The notes under the pieces are model-generated. The model saw only the letters and a program-made list of their open reading frames with translations. It was not told the DNA's origin and searched no databases. The translations under genes were made by a program, and so were the position numbers. 64,000 bases of DNA, taken from NCBI GenBank assembly GCA_020349965.1, contig CP070705.1:1808458-1872457 (forward strand), given 5' to 3'. This document shows positions 9,167 to 17,811 of the stretch, piece after piece (position 1 is the stretch's first letter; each line of letters starts with the position of its first letter). The stretch comes from Caldifarciminota bacterium (GTDB lineage: Bacteria; Hydrothermota; Tepidihabitantia; SM23-42).

Positions 9167-10141
9167 TTATTTTTTTATCTCCAGTATCTTGCTTTTCAAC
9201 GCCGGCAAGACTTTGAAAAGATCGTCGACAATACCATAATCTGCCTCGTTGAAGATAGGTGCATTCGAATCCTTGTTGATCGCAATGATCGTATCTGAGT
9301 TCTTCATTCCTGCAATGTGCTGAAATGCACCGGAAATGCCGATCGCTATGTACAGTTTCGGCTTGACGGTTTTTCCGGAAGATCCGACCTGCCGGTCTTT
9401 CGGCAACCAGTTTGCGTCGACTATCGGCCGTGAACAGGCAACCACACCTCCGATCGCCTTGGCAAAATCCTCTACCAGGGGCAGATTTGCCTGCTCCTTG
9501 ATGCCCCTGCCTACACCGACGACCACATCGGCCTTCGTTATATCAACATCACCAACTACGGCCTCGATGTATTCTATGAACTTCTTGTAGTCGGGCTGGC
9601 TCACGACAGGTGATTCGATCTTCTGTATCTCTGCAGAAAGATTGCCCTGCTCAGCAGGACAGATCCCGCTTCTCACTGTGAGCACATATGAACTACTTTC
9701 TGCTAGTTGCACGTGGGCATCCATCTTGCCATCGTAGAGTTGGCGCGTCACCCTTATTCTGCCATCTACCATTTCGACGCCGATACAATCTGTCGTGAAC
9801 GGAACACCAAGCTGTGTCGCAAGAGAAGGGCAGAAATCTATGCCGAAAGCAGTATTGCCGACAAGTGTCAGAAAAGGATTTTCCTTCTTGATTATCGCGG
9901 TAAGAGCTTGCTGATATGTCTCACCGTTGAAATCACTGAACACCTCATGATCTACCACAAGGAGGCGGTGCACATGTGTCCTGAGGCTTTCTGCCAGACT
10001 TTGGGTGTCGTGACCCAACAGTACACCGGTCAATTGAGCATTATTTTTCTCCACCAGCTTCCTTCCGAGTGTGAGCAATTCAAACGTAATGTCCCTAATC
10101 ACACCCTGTCGGTGTTCAATAACAGCTAGAATCGTCGCCAT
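9167..10141 (-). CDS. etfA: Electron transfer flavoprotein alpha subunit
   Basis: EtfA, 324 residues, the FAD-binding subunit of the cytoplasmic EtfAB dimer that exchanges electrons with acyl-CoA dehydrogenases. The conserved C-terminal FAD domain is clear: QVGSSGKTVKPKLYIAIGIS, then GAFQHIAGMKNSDTIIAIN and DYGIVDDLFKVLP. A GGAGG site lies just upstream of the ATG. It is the second gene of etfB-etfA-HdrA-HdrBC, with 9 bases after etfB and 2 bases before HdrA. This neighbourhood suggests direct electron transfer between Etf and Hdr. Whether this Etf belongs to the bifurcating group cannot be decided by eye. Confidence 0.95.
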   Translation of the reverse strand: MATILAVIEHRQGVIRDITFELLTLGRKLVEKNNAQLTGVLLGHDTQSLAESLRTHVHRLLVVDHEVFSDFNGETYQQALTAIIKKENPFLTLVGNTAFGIDFCPSLATQLGVPFTTDCIGVEMVDGRIRVTRQLYDGKMDAHVQLAESSSYVLTVRSGICPAEQGNLSAEIQKIESPVVSQPDYKKFIEYIEAVVGDVDITKADVVVGVGRGIKEQANLPLVEDFAKAIGGVVACSRPIVDANWLPKDRQVGSSGKTVKPKLYIAIGISGAFQHIAGMKNSDTIIAINKDSNAPIFNEADYGIVDDLFKVLPALKSKILEIKK

Positions 10142-10150
10142 CCTTCCTCC

Positions 10151-10921
10151 TTAGATCAATCCCTTCTCTTTTATTATCGTAGCCGCCTTCGCAGAGATCT
10201 CGTCAGTGCTGCCACTCAGAATTTCGGCTCTCTTTCCGACGGGTGGCAGGAAAAGTTCTTCCAGTGTACTATTGGACTTCAATTCGAGGGATATGTCCTC
10301 TTTGCCAACGACTCTTATCTCTTTCCCTGCTGCCCTTCGTATCGCTATGAGAGAGGCATAACGTGGTTCGTTGATACCTGTCTGGACCGCGAAGACTGCT
10401 GGTAGAGACATTTCGAGGTGTTCGATCAAACCGCCCTCGAGCTCACGATTCACTTGAGCCTTACCATCAGCGACTTCAACCTTGCTCACCAAGGTGGCAT
10501 GACCCACACGGAGCAGCTCAGCCAGCACAGGACCAACCTGGTAATAACTATCATCGGTCGCCATACATCCGGTGAATATCGCATCGAACTTGATGTCTTT
10601 TATCACCTCTTTCAACAATGCAGCAGTCTTGAATCCATCCAATTCAACGAACTCCTCTGCCCTTATTCTGATTGCACTATCAGCACCTTTTGCCAAAGCA
10701 ATGCGTAACGTATCCTCTGCATCGGCAGTACCCAACGATAACGCGGTAATTGTCCCGCCGAATTTTTCCTTTAATAAGATCGCTGCTTCGAGCGCGTAAG
10801 AATCCGCTTCATTCATGTCAAATGTCAGGCGATCTCTAACAATATCCTTGCCCGAGGAATCAATCTTCACTTCGGCTTCGGCAGTTTGAGGAACTCTCTT
10901 AATACAGACGATCAGATCCAA
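10151..10921 (-). CDS. etfB: Electron transfer flavoprotein beta subunit
   Basis: EtfB, 256 residues, partner of EtfA. Family features include VCIKRVPQT at the N-terminus, the DMNEADSYALEAA segment and GTADAEDTLRIALAKGAD, with the AMP/FAD-binding region at about 118-135. The C-terminal extension differs from classical EtfB, as is common in anaerobe Etfs. The start codon is TTG at 10921, chosen because GGAGG lies five bases upstream and no ATG is available. It leads the etfBA-Hdr-tnaA string. The 142-base gap to the upstream acyl-CoA dehydrogenase shows no consensus promoter that I could read, so read-through from the dehydrogenase genes is likely. Confidence 0.93.
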   Translation of the reverse strand: MDLIVCIKRVPQTAEAEVKIDSSGKDIVRDRLTFDMNEADSYALEAAILLKEKFGGTITALSLGTADAEDTLRIALAKGADSAIRIRAEEFVELDGFKTAALLKEVIKDIKFDAIFTGCMATDDSYYQVGPVLAELLRVGHATLVSKVEVADGKAQVNRELEGGLIEHLEMSLPAVFAVQTGINEPRYASLIAIRRAAGKEIRVVGKEDISLELKSNSTLEELFLPPVGKRAEILSGSTDEISAKAATIIKEKGLI

Positions 10922-11063
10922 AATGACCTCCTTCCTTCTGAAAAATACTACATCCGAATATCCAGGCTCTAAACAAATTCCAATTCCGAATTTTAAGAGC
11001 GTATGAGAGTTGTTATTCTGCTCATTTGAGATTACTTAGAGTCTCGTGTTTCATCCTTGAACA

Positions 11064-12206
11064 TCAGCGTGTAAGTTCTCTTGCGATCACGATCTTCTGT
11101 ACCTCGGAAGTACCCTCATACAATTCGAGAATTTTCGCGTCGCGATACAGCCTCTCGACCGCGTAATCCCTTGAATAACCATAGCCGCCGTGTATCTGTA
11201 CAGCTTTTCTTGCCACATCTACGGCAATGTCCGAGGCATAGTACTTTGACATCGCGGACTCTTTGGAAAATCTCTGCATTCCCTTGTCTTTGCAGTAACC
11301 TGCATAGTGCACAAGAAGCCGCGCAGCTTGTATCTTGCTCGCCATTTCTGCGATCATCGATTGGATCATTTCAAAATTACAGATTGGCTGGCCGAAAGCC
11401 TTGCGTTCCTTCGAATATTTTATCGCCTCGTCCAAAGCTGCCTGCGCGATCCCCACGGCTTGAGCACCGATATCGATCCGCGATACATCCAACGTGTTCA
11501 TGCAGATCTTGAAACCTTCTCCTTCCTTGCTAAGCAGGTTTTCTTTCGGTATCTTCACATCTTCAAAGATCAACTCACAATTCGCAGTCGCGCGGATACC
11601 CATCAAATCCTCGTGCTTGCCGAGACTAAAACCCGGCGTATCACGCTCCACTATGAACGCGCTGATCCCTTTGTGTTTGAGCTCTTTGTTCGTGTATGCA
11701 AACACGACAAATGTGCCGGCCTCGCCGGCATTGGTGATGAAGCGCTTCGTCCCATTGAGTACATAGCAATCGCCTTCCAGCCTCGCCGTCGATTCCATCG
11801 CTGCCACATCTGAGCCAGCGTCTGGTTCGGTAAGACCAAATGCCCCGATCTTCTCCCCGTTGCACAATGGTGGGAGATATCTCATTTTCTGATCTTCGCT
11901 GCCAAACTGCAGAATCGGATATGCCGCCAGCGAATTGTTGACCGCAACGATAACGCCGGTTGAAGCACAAGCACGAGAAATTTCCTCAACGGCAATTGCC
12001 AAAGAAACGAAATCGAACCCCGAGCCACCGTATTGCTCGGGCACAATCACGCCGAGCAGCCCCATGTGCGCCATTTTCTTGATGTTCGACCACGGAAACT
12101 CCCCGGATTTATCGATCTCCGGCGCCAGCGGAGCCAATTCGGTCTGCGCAAACTTGCGCACCTCTTCCTGTAACATCTTTTGATCATTTGTAAGGTCGAA
12201 ATTCAT
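11064..12206 (-). CDS. Acyl-CoA dehydrogenase (short-chain type)
   Basis: FAD acyl-CoA dehydrogenase, 380 residues, oxidising acyl-CoA to 2-enoyl-CoA (or the reverse) with Etf as electron partner. The three canonical domains are present: helical N-domain (1-115), beta-domain with the FAD/substrate loop GAFGLTEPDAGSD (about 121-133), and C-domain with IHGGYGYSRDYAVERLYRDA and the catalytic-base motif LYEGTSEVQ. The first in-frame codon is TTG at 12209, but ATG at 12206 is preferred (GGAGG four bases upstream). It resembles butyryl-CoA dehydrogenases; the true substrate chain cannot be read. It is followed by etfB. Confidence 0.92.
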   Translation of the reverse strand: MNFDLTNDQKMLQEEVRKFAQTELAPLAPEIDKSGEFPWSNIKKMAHMGLLGVIVPEQYGGSGFDFVSLAIAVEEISRACASTGVIVAVNNSLAAYPILQFGSEDQKMRYLPPLCNGEKIGAFGLTEPDAGSDVAAMESTARLEGDCYVLNGTKRFITNAGEAGTFVVFAYTNKELKHKGISAFIVERDTPGFSLGKHEDLMGIRATANCELIFEDVKIPKENLLSKEGEGFKICMNTLDVSRIDIGAQAVGIAQAALDEAIKYSKERKAFGQPICNFEMIQSMIAEMASKIQAARLLVHYAGYCKDKGMQRFSKESAMSKYYASDIAVDVARKAVQIHGGYGYSRDYAVERLYRDAKILELYEGTSEVQKIVIARELTR

Positions 12207-12354
12207 CAAACCTCCTTCATCGGTAAGACCTCAAACTCCAAACTTCAAATCTCAGATAATGGACACATCTTAATATCCAAACGCTTCTTGCCATCGTTGG
12301 TTTGTTAAGTGATTATTTGTTATTTGAATTTTTGTGATTTGATATTTCGGCAAG

Positions 12355-13491
12355 TTACTTGCCCAGAATCTGTCTCGCGATGACGATCTTCTGTATCTCG
12401 CTCGTCCCTTCGCCGATTTCCATCAGCTTCTCATCTCTGATGAAACGTTCAACCGGATATGCATCTGTAATACCACACAACCCATGGATGTCGATCGCCA
12501 TATTTGCCGCCTTCATGCCAATTGTCGACGCATAGTATTTCGCCATTGCAGATTCCTTGACATACGGTAATCCGGCATCCTTCAGTTCAGCTGCATGATA
12601 TACGAGCAGACGGGCAGCCTCGATTTCCGTCGCCATCTCAGCGATCATCGACTGGATCGATTGAGATTTTGACAGTGGTTTCCCCGATACCGTATTCTCC
12701 TTACTGAACCTCACTGAGGCGTCCAGGGCGCCCTGTCCTATGCCGAGCGCAAGAGCCCCGATCGATATTCGTCCTCCATCAAGCGTCTCCATGAATATTC
12801 TAAACCCATCGCCTTCGGTGCCCAACAGACTGTCCATGGGTATTGCACAATCTTCGAAAATCAATTCGGACGTAATCGAACCGTGAAGTCCCAACTTCTC
12901 TTCGTCTTTGCCGTAAGTAAATCCGGGCGTTCCCTTTTCGACGACGAATGCAGAAATACCCCCGTATCCCTTCGTGGGGTCTTGCGTTGCCGTCACAATT
13001 ACGACGTCGGCGACCCTCCCGGAAGTGATGAATCGCTTCGTACCATTCAGAACGTACATCCCGCCGTCGGATCTGGCGGTGGTCTTCGTCCCTGCGGCAT
13101 CAGAACCGGCTTCGGGTTCGGTCAGTCCGAATGCACCGATCTTTTCGCCCTTGGCAAGAGGTACAAGCCACTTCTTCTTCTGGATTTCATTGCCGGCAAG
13201 ATATATGGGAAACACACCGAGTGAAGAATGCGCGGCAAGAAAGATGCCCGTGGAACCGCATACCCGTCCTATCTCTTCAACGGCAATCGCATAGTGTAGC
13301 ATATCCAACCCTGACCCACCGTATTCCTTTGGTACATAAATGCCCGCAAGTTGGAGTTCTGCAATACGCTTGACCAAATCCTCAGGAAACTTGCCGCTTC
13401 TGTCCATTTCCCGAGCGCGCGGCGCAACCTCCTGATCGGCAAAATCCTTGACCTTCTGCCTGAATTTTCTGTGTTCTTTCGTTAGTATCAT
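12355..13491 (-). CDS. Acyl-CoA dehydrogenase
   Basis: Second acyl-CoA dehydrogenase, 378 residues and complete. FAD/substrate loop GAFGLTEPEAGSDAAG (about 117-132); C-terminal DIHGLCGITDAYPVERFIRD and catalytic glutamate in IGEGTSEIQKIVIARQ. The helix usually reading HGGYGY is HGLCGI here, a mild deviation near the flavin and acyl pocket. Its ATG overlaps the stop of the upstream dehydrogenase-like gene by four bases (ATGA), so the two products are translationally coupled and may form a heteromer. A 148-base AT-rich spacer separates it from the third dehydrogenase. Confidence 0.92.
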   Translation of the reverse strand: MILTKEHRKFRQKVKDFADQEVAPRAREMDRSGKFPEDLVKRIAELQLAGIYVPKEYGGSGLDMLHYAIAVEEIGRVCGSTGIFLAAHSSLGVFPIYLAGNEIQKKKWLVPLAKGEKIGAFGLTEPEAGSDAAGTKTTARSDGGMYVLNGTKRFITSGRVADVVIVTATQDPTKGYGGISAFVVEKGTPGFTYGKDEEKLGLHGSITSELIFEDCAIPMDSLLGTEGDGFRIFMETLDGGRISIGALALGIGQGALDASVRFSKENTVSGKPLSKSQSIQSMIAEMATEIEAARLLVYHAAELKDAGLPYVKESAMAKYYASTIGMKAANMAIDIHGLCGITDAYPVERFIRDEKLMEIGEGTSEIQKIVIARQILGK

Positions 13492-14585
13492 AAGAGGATC
13501 TCCTGCGCAATTCTGCTCTTGATATTCACAGGCACTTCTCCAAGTAACTGGAGCGATTTCGCGTCACGGAAATACCGCTCTACCGGATAGTCCTGAATAT
13601 ATCCGTATCCGCCGTGTACCTGTATCGCTTTAAGCGTAGACGCCACTGCTCCGTCGCAACTCGTCAGACAAGCAACACGGGCAGCCATTTTGAAATCTTC
13701 ATCTTCATCGAACCTGCTCGCTGCATCATACACCGCCAGTCTGGACCTCTCCTCACAGAGTTTTATATCGGCAAGCATCTCCCGGACCATCGGGAACTCA
13801 CATATCGCTCGTCCGAATTGTTTCCTTTCCTTCGAATACTTGAGCGCACAATCCAACGATGCTCTTATCAATCCGAGTGCGACCGCCGAATATCCAATCC
13901 GGGCGAACTCAAGTGAATACTCGACTGCCTCGGGATTCAGGCGGTTATCCCGAATCACTGGAGTACCCTGACATCCCATTCCGACCGCACCGGAAGCCCG
14001 TAATCCCATCATGGCAGTGGGGTGGACAACCATTCCAGCCTGCCCCTTATCCACCAAGTAGAGTGAACGAACGTCGTTTTCTTTCACTGGCACAACGATG
14101 AACCCGGCCAGTGCTCCATTTAATACTACGTCGCACTTGCCTGATATCTGCCGGCCGTCGCCGCGTTCATCAAGGGTGAAACCTTTACCTTGTGTCTCGA
14201 TCTCTGAGAAGGGGACATAACCGCCGATCATGCCTTTTCCGAGCCTACGCAGGTAATCTTCCTGCATAGACGCAGAACCGAATTTTAAAATTGGCTGCGC
14301 GATGAGGCAGTTGTTTACGGCAACGACCAAAGCCAGTGAAGAACACGACCTGCCCAGCTCTTCCAGAGCAACACAAAGACTCACTCCATCCAATCCTGAG
14401 CCGCCATATTTCTCAGGAACGGTCAAGCCGAACAAACCCATCTGAGCAGTCTTACCAAGGATTGCTTCTGGTACTCGACCTTCTCTTTCAATATCACTGC
14501 TGATCGGATCGAGTTCAACTGAGGCGAATTTCTTGACCTCGTTTCTGATCAATTTCTGTTCGCTGTTCATCTTAACGATGCTCAT
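13488..14585 (-). CDS. Degenerate acyl-CoA dehydrogenase paralogue (likely non-catalytic)
   Basis: 365 residues with the overall acyl-CoA dehydrogenase layout: VPEKYGGSGLDGVSL, KYSKERKQFGRAICEFPMVR and QVHGGYGYIQDYPVERYFRD are conserved. Two active features are missing. The FAD/substrate loop, normally GLTEPxAGSD, reads GYVPFSEIETQG, and the catalytic-base motif, normally YEGTSE, reads LGEVPVN, leaving Gly at the base position. It is the first gene of the operon and its stop overlaps the ATG of the next dehydrogenase by four bases. This suggests a structural or regulatory subunit, as in heterotetrameric dehydrogenases with one active subunit type. AGGAG lies about ten bases upstream of the ATG. 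Confidence 0.85.
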   Translation of the reverse strand: MSIVKMNSEQKLIRNEVKKFASVELDPISSDIEREGRVPEAILGKTAQMGLFGLTVPEKYGGSGLDGVSLCVALEELGRSCSSLALVVAVNNCLIAQPILKFGSASMQEDYLRRLGKGMIGGYVPFSEIETQGKGFTLDERGDGRQISGKCDVVLNGALAGFIVVPVKENDVRSLYLVDKGQAGMVVHPTAMMGLRASGAVGMGCQGTPVIRDNRLNPEAVEYSLEFARIGYSAVALGLIRASLDCALKYSKERKQFGRAICEFPMVREMLADIKLCEERSRLAVYDAASRFDEDEDFKMAARVACLTSCDGAVASTLKAIQVHGGYGYIQDYPVERYFRDAKSLQLLGEVPVNIKSRIAQEILL

Positions 14586-14751
14586 ATTCTTATTTCTCCT
14601 GTAAATACTTCCTTTGTGACGGGTTCATGAATATTGACTGAGTGGATATTAGCTATATTTAAGCTACCGCCCTTGTCAGCGGTCAGAGGATACGAGGAAG
14701 TGAAACTGCTGACCTCTTCGCGGGTGGTAATTGAGTTTTTTCAACCAGTTT
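14586..14751 (-). other. Long 5' leader of the acyl-CoA dehydrogenase operon
   Basis: About 160 bases lie between the predicted transcription start (near 14745) and the first ATG at 14585. On the minus strand it contains GGTCAG and CTGACC repeated as inverted arms around 14670-14715, so a hairpin is possible, but no riboswitch class is recognised. Most other promoters in this window have almost no leader, which makes this one stand out. Confidence 0.4.
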
Positions 14752-14779
14752 ATTATATCCATTTTTCATCGGTTGTCAA
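14752..14779 (-). promoter_or_regulatory. Promoter of the acyl-CoA dehydrogenase operon
   Basis: Minus-strand TTGACA (14774-14779), 16-base spacer, TATAAT (14752-14757): both boxes are perfect sigma70-type consensus. It would drive the three dehydrogenase genes and possibly etfBA-Hdr-tnaA. Confidence 0.8.
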
Positions 14780-14866
14780 CTGCAGCCAGTTTACGCAGAA
14801 TGTCGACCATAAGCCCAAAAGTCACGAAATTACATGATATATTAGTCTACGAGGGGCACCGGGTGC

Positions 14867-15868
14867 TCAATCGAGCGAGATCGTGGCGCCTCTTTCACGC
14901 ATTGATTTCTCGACTGCCGAGAGGATTCCCACCATGCGCATACCGGCCAGACCATCGGTCAGGGGGTCACGGTGGTCTGTGATCGATCGGAAGAATTCAT
15001 CGAGCATCGCCAACATGGGTTCGCTTGACGTGTATTCGACCGTTCGGCATCCAATCGCACGGTATGTGACATCCTGTCTCTGTGCTTCATGACCCGTTGA
15101 CACATCGACACCGGAATCGTAAAGCTTTACCTTTTCGGCATCGAGTGTATCGTCGAATACGATCATATTTTTCGTCCCTCCGATGACCATCCTTCTTATC
15201 CGAATAGGTGAGATCCAACTGACATGGACGTGGGCGACCACACCATTCCTATAGAATAGCGTGGCGTGGGCTATCTCCTCCTGCGAACCATGATGGGCAG
15301 ATCCGACACCGGTAACTGCAGCCGGCACTTCACCCAACAGATAATCCAGCATGGCGAATTCATGTATTGCCAGATCCCATACGACATTCACGTCATACTG
15401 TAGCATGCCCAGGTTTGAACGGACGGCATCGAAGTACAGTATCTTACCCAATTCGTCGTTCATGATCAGTTCCTTCAGCTTACGTGCTACACCGCTGTAT
15501 ACGGTGATGTGATCAACCATTAACCTCAAATCGCGACTGGCCGCCAGTTTCACGAGTGCCCTTGCGTCTTCCATAGAACTGGTCAACGGTTTCTCGAGTA
15601 GCACATGTTTGTCATGCTCCAGGGCTTGCCGTGCGAGATCAAAGTGTGTGGCGACGGGTGTGGCAATTATCACCGCACCGATCTCCGGGTTTTCAATAAT
15701 CTGACGATAGTTCGATTCGATGATCACATCGTGCAGCTCCCCGCCCATTCTGACTTGCACCGACGTATCACTGTCGTACCCGTAGATTGCATCCACCATC
15801 ACGTGGCTGCGCAGTTTGGTTACCAGACGCGGACCCCAACGACCGAGACCTACTACGGCGACTTTCAT
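14867..15868 (-). CDS. Gfo/Idh/MocA family oxidoreductase
   Basis: NAD(P)-dependent sugar or nucleotide-sugar dehydrogenase family, 333 residues. Rossmann motif VAVVGLGRWGPRLV at the N-terminus, VIIATPVATHFDLA (about 69-82) and the family signature HVLLEKPLTSS (about 88-98); the C-terminal alpha/beta domain has WDLAIHEFAMLDYLLG. The GxWGP-type start and the HExxxLDYLLG pattern are common in UDP-N-acetylhexosamine-uronate 3-dehydrogenases (WlbA/WbpB type), but the substrate is not proven. The ATG follows directly after the TAG of the response-regulator gene, so the two are coupled. It is the last gene of the three-gene operon from 17710. Confidence 0.85.
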   Translation of the reverse strand: MKVAVVGLGRWGPRLVTKLRSHVMVDAIYGYDSDTSVQVRMGGELHDVIIESNYRQIIENPEIGAVIIATPVATHFDLARQALEHDKHVLLEKPLTSSMEDARALVKLAASRDLRLMVDHITVYSGVARKLKELIMNDELGKILYFDAVRSNLGMLQYDVNVVWDLAIHEFAMLDYLLGEVPAAVTGVGSAHHGSQEEIAHATLFYRNGVVAHVHVSWISPIRIRRMVIGGTKNMIVFDDTLDAEKVKLYDSGVDVSTGHEAQRQDVTYRAIGCRTVEYTSSEPMLAMLDEFFRSITDHRDPLTDGLAGMRMVGILSAVEKSMRERGATISLD

Positions 15869-16969
15869 CTAAAGTAATTCAACCGATATGAGCATGATCG
15901 CCGCAAGGCGCTTGCTCCTTACGTTCACCGGATTCGCAATGACATGAACATCCTTCTCCCGGCCATGTCCATCAACGATCTTCGACCGAAAACTACCTCC
16001 CCTGTTGCGCAGCCGTTCCATCAGGCTGTTGACAGCGCGCTCCGAGAGCAAAGGAACGAACAGATTGGCCAACGGCATGTTGAAGATCATACCCGGCTCC
16101 CGGGCGAGGAATTCCAGCGCCCTCCGGTTCGCGTCGACAACCTTATAGTCTTCCACGTCGATCAACAGAATCGGCACCAGTGACTCATCGAAAACGTGTT
16201 CGTACGTTGTCATCAATTCGGTCTGCGTCTCATAACTGATGACCGGTGCGTGCAGATGGTGCACGAGACCGCCTCCCGAAAAAACCTGGGGATAGACGTC
16301 GCAAGACAGTCTTTCACCAAGTCCCTTGAAATGCATGACATCGGATACCATCGTCCCTCCAGTCGTCGCCCTCTTTCCAGGACAATCACGCGGAGGACGC
16401 TCAGCGCAGTGGAATATCTCGTAGCACTTGCCGCCCAGCACTTTGTCAACACCCTTGCCGAGCATGCGGTACGTCATGAGATTAGCCCTCAAGACGTTAT
16501 ACTCGAAATCGGTCAGGAAGATGGGGTCGTCAATCGCATCGACCGTTGCTTCCCACTGTTTTTTTGCCGCGGTTACATTTGAGAGCAAACGACGCCGCTC
16601 GCGCGAAATCATTGCCTGTCTCAGAGCTCGGCTGACAACGTTTCTGATTTTGTCATCGGTTAGAGGTTGGACAAGGTATGACATCACATGACTGGTATCA
16701 TAGGTCGAAACGTAGGGGAATGCATAATTTGTGATAGAAACGATCTCTGCATCGGGCAGGATACTCCGCATTAGTTCTGCGATCTTTTCATACTGAACAT
16801 CACGCACGTGTACATCAATGAATACAAGGTCAAAATCCTTACCTTTGACAATGGATACCACGTCAGCGGGTTTGCTGCAGACGCAGACGTCGTGGCCTTC
16901 GTTCTTGAGCGACCTCGTCGTTGTATCGATGATTTCAAGATCCTGACTTATCACAATTATCTTAGCCAA
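15869..16969 (-). CDS. Response-regulator receiver with two PAS domains
   Basis: 366-residue cytoplasmic signalling protein. Receiver domain (1-118) with phosphoacceptor Asp in LVFIDVHVRD (about 52), but the conserved Lys of the KP pair is replaced (SYLVQPLTDD). A short coiled linker (SRERRRLLSNVTAAKKQWEA) leads to a PAS domain (about 135-240) carrying a cysteine cluster CYEIFHCAERPPRDCPG, then a second PAS (about 255-366). There is no kinase, GGDEF, HTH or other output domain, so it probably acts by protein contact. TTG start at 16969 with GGAG/AGG upstream. It lies 15 bases after the TonB-like lipoprotein gene and directly before the dehydrogenase gene. Confidence 0.82.
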   Translation of the reverse strand: MAKIIVISQDLEIIDTTTRSLKNEGHDVCVCSKPADVVSIVKGKDFDLVFIDVHVRDVQYEKIAELMRSILPDAEIVSITNYAFPYVSTYDTSHVMSYLVQPLTDDKIRNVVSRALRQAMISRERRRLLSNVTAAKKQWEATVDAIDDPIFLTDFEYNVLRANLMTYRMLGKGVDKVLGGKCYEIFHCAERPPRDCPGKRATTGGTMVSDVMHFKGLGERLSCDVYPQVFSGGGLVHHLHAPVISYETQTELMTTYEHVFDESLVPILLIDVEDYKVVDANRRALEFLAREPGMIFNMPLANLFVPLLSERAVNSLMERLRNRGGSFRSKIVDGHGREKDVHVIANPVNVRSKRLAAIMLISVELL

Positions 16970-16984
16970 TAACCTGCTCCGACG

Positions 16985-17710
16985 TTACAATTTTACTGCT
17001 TCCAGTATCCGGTTGATAAGCGTATCCGTCCGAACGGGATCCAGACTATGCCGCATCTTTATCTTCTCCTGCTCCATAAAGTTATTAAGATCTGCACGTG
17101 CTTTAAGCGCGGTGAATGAATCAGGATAGCGCGTTATGATGTCGACAAACAGCACAACACGGGCAGGATAGACCGACCAGTAGCTTTCCCAGATCTTTGC
17201 TGCCCCTTCGACTACCACCGCCTTCACATACTCGTTGAACTCCACATCCCTCACATCCCAGGGCGAAAAGATCATCTGCCTGTACAGTTCATACAATTCG
17301 TCGACTGCCTCCCGGTCGTATTGGCGCTCGATCCTTTTCTGCAGCACTTCAACCTCGGCAAACCATTCCGTATATTCGACTTCGCGAAACTTGAATTCGA
17401 TCGGTACCATCACCCATGACTGAAGCACTTCTTCACCCGCCATTGCTGGGGAGAACCTGAATGTCCTAGCCGTCCTTATTGCCGCCGAATCCAAAATCTG
17501 ATTGCCCGAGGTCTTGGCGATCATCGCATTACTGGCCTTGCCGCTGCGGCCGACAAGGACTCGCACGTATACTGTACCCTCCATGCCTTGACGCCTTGCC
17601 TCGTCCGGATAGTCCAGATCGTAATCGAGCAGCACAGGTACCAACATTTCTCTCTTTGTCGCGCACGAGAACAAAAGAACGCAGAACACGGCGCAAACTA
17701 CGTATTTCAC
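16985..17710 (-). CDS. TonB C-terminal domain lipoprotein
   Basis: 241 residues. A lipoprotein signal with lipobox LLFSC places Cys16 at the mature N-terminus. Residues about 25-105 match the TonB C-terminal fold: PDEARRQGMEGTVYVRVLVG, then AAIRTARTFRFSPAM. The rest (about 110-241) is a helical, TPR-like region with no clear family. Free TonB-type domains on lipoproteins without the N-terminal anchor of energy transducers suggest an envelope binding or scaffold role instead of TonB energy transfer. The start is GTG at 17710, only 5 bases from a TATATT -10 box, so the mRNA is probably leaderless. First gene of the operon with the PAS regulator and the dehydrogenase. Confidence 0.8.
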   Translation of the reverse strand: MKYVVCAVFCVLLFSCATKREMLVPVLLDYDLDYPDEARRQGMEGTVYVRVLVGRSGKASNAMIAKTSGNQILDSAAIRTARTFRFSPAMAGEEVLQSWVMVPIEFKFREVEYTEWFAEVEVLQKRIERQYDREAVDELYELYRQMIFSPWDVRDVEFNEYVKAVVVEGAAKIWESYWSVYPARVVLFVDIITRYPDSFTALKARADLNNFMEQEKIKMRHSLDPVRTDTLINRILEAVKL

Positions 17711-17715
17711 TGAAA

Positions 17716-17744
17716 AATATAACCATTTGAGGCGATGCCGTCAA
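17716..17744 (-). promoter_or_regulatory. Leaderless-type promoter of the TonB-lipoprotein operon
   Basis: Minus-strand TTGACG (17739-17744), 17-base spacer, TATATT (17716-17721), then 5 bases to the GTG start at 17710. A start at the usual 6-7 bases after the -10 would place the 5' end at the start codon. Confidence 0.75.
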
Positions 17745-17768
17745 TAGTGCATCAGATGCACCTCTCAC

Positions 17769-17796
17769 TTGAATCTACAGAGAAAATGTTTATACT
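17769..17796 (+). promoter_or_regulatory. Promoter of hisC-ptb-mfd
   Basis: TTGAAT (17769-17774), 16-base spacer, TATACT (17791-17796). Transcription would begin near 17802, right at the GGAGG that precedes the GTG at 17812, so the ATG at 17797 would not be in the mRNA. It is divergent from the 17716-17744 promoter. Confidence 0.7.
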
Positions 17797-17811
17797 ATGT
17801 CCGGAGGTACC

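Noticed and set aside
14650-14720. T-box or riboswitch in the acyl-CoA dehydrogenase leader
   Set aside because: Inverted arms exist, but none of the conserved T-box or riboswitch core sequences could be matched.
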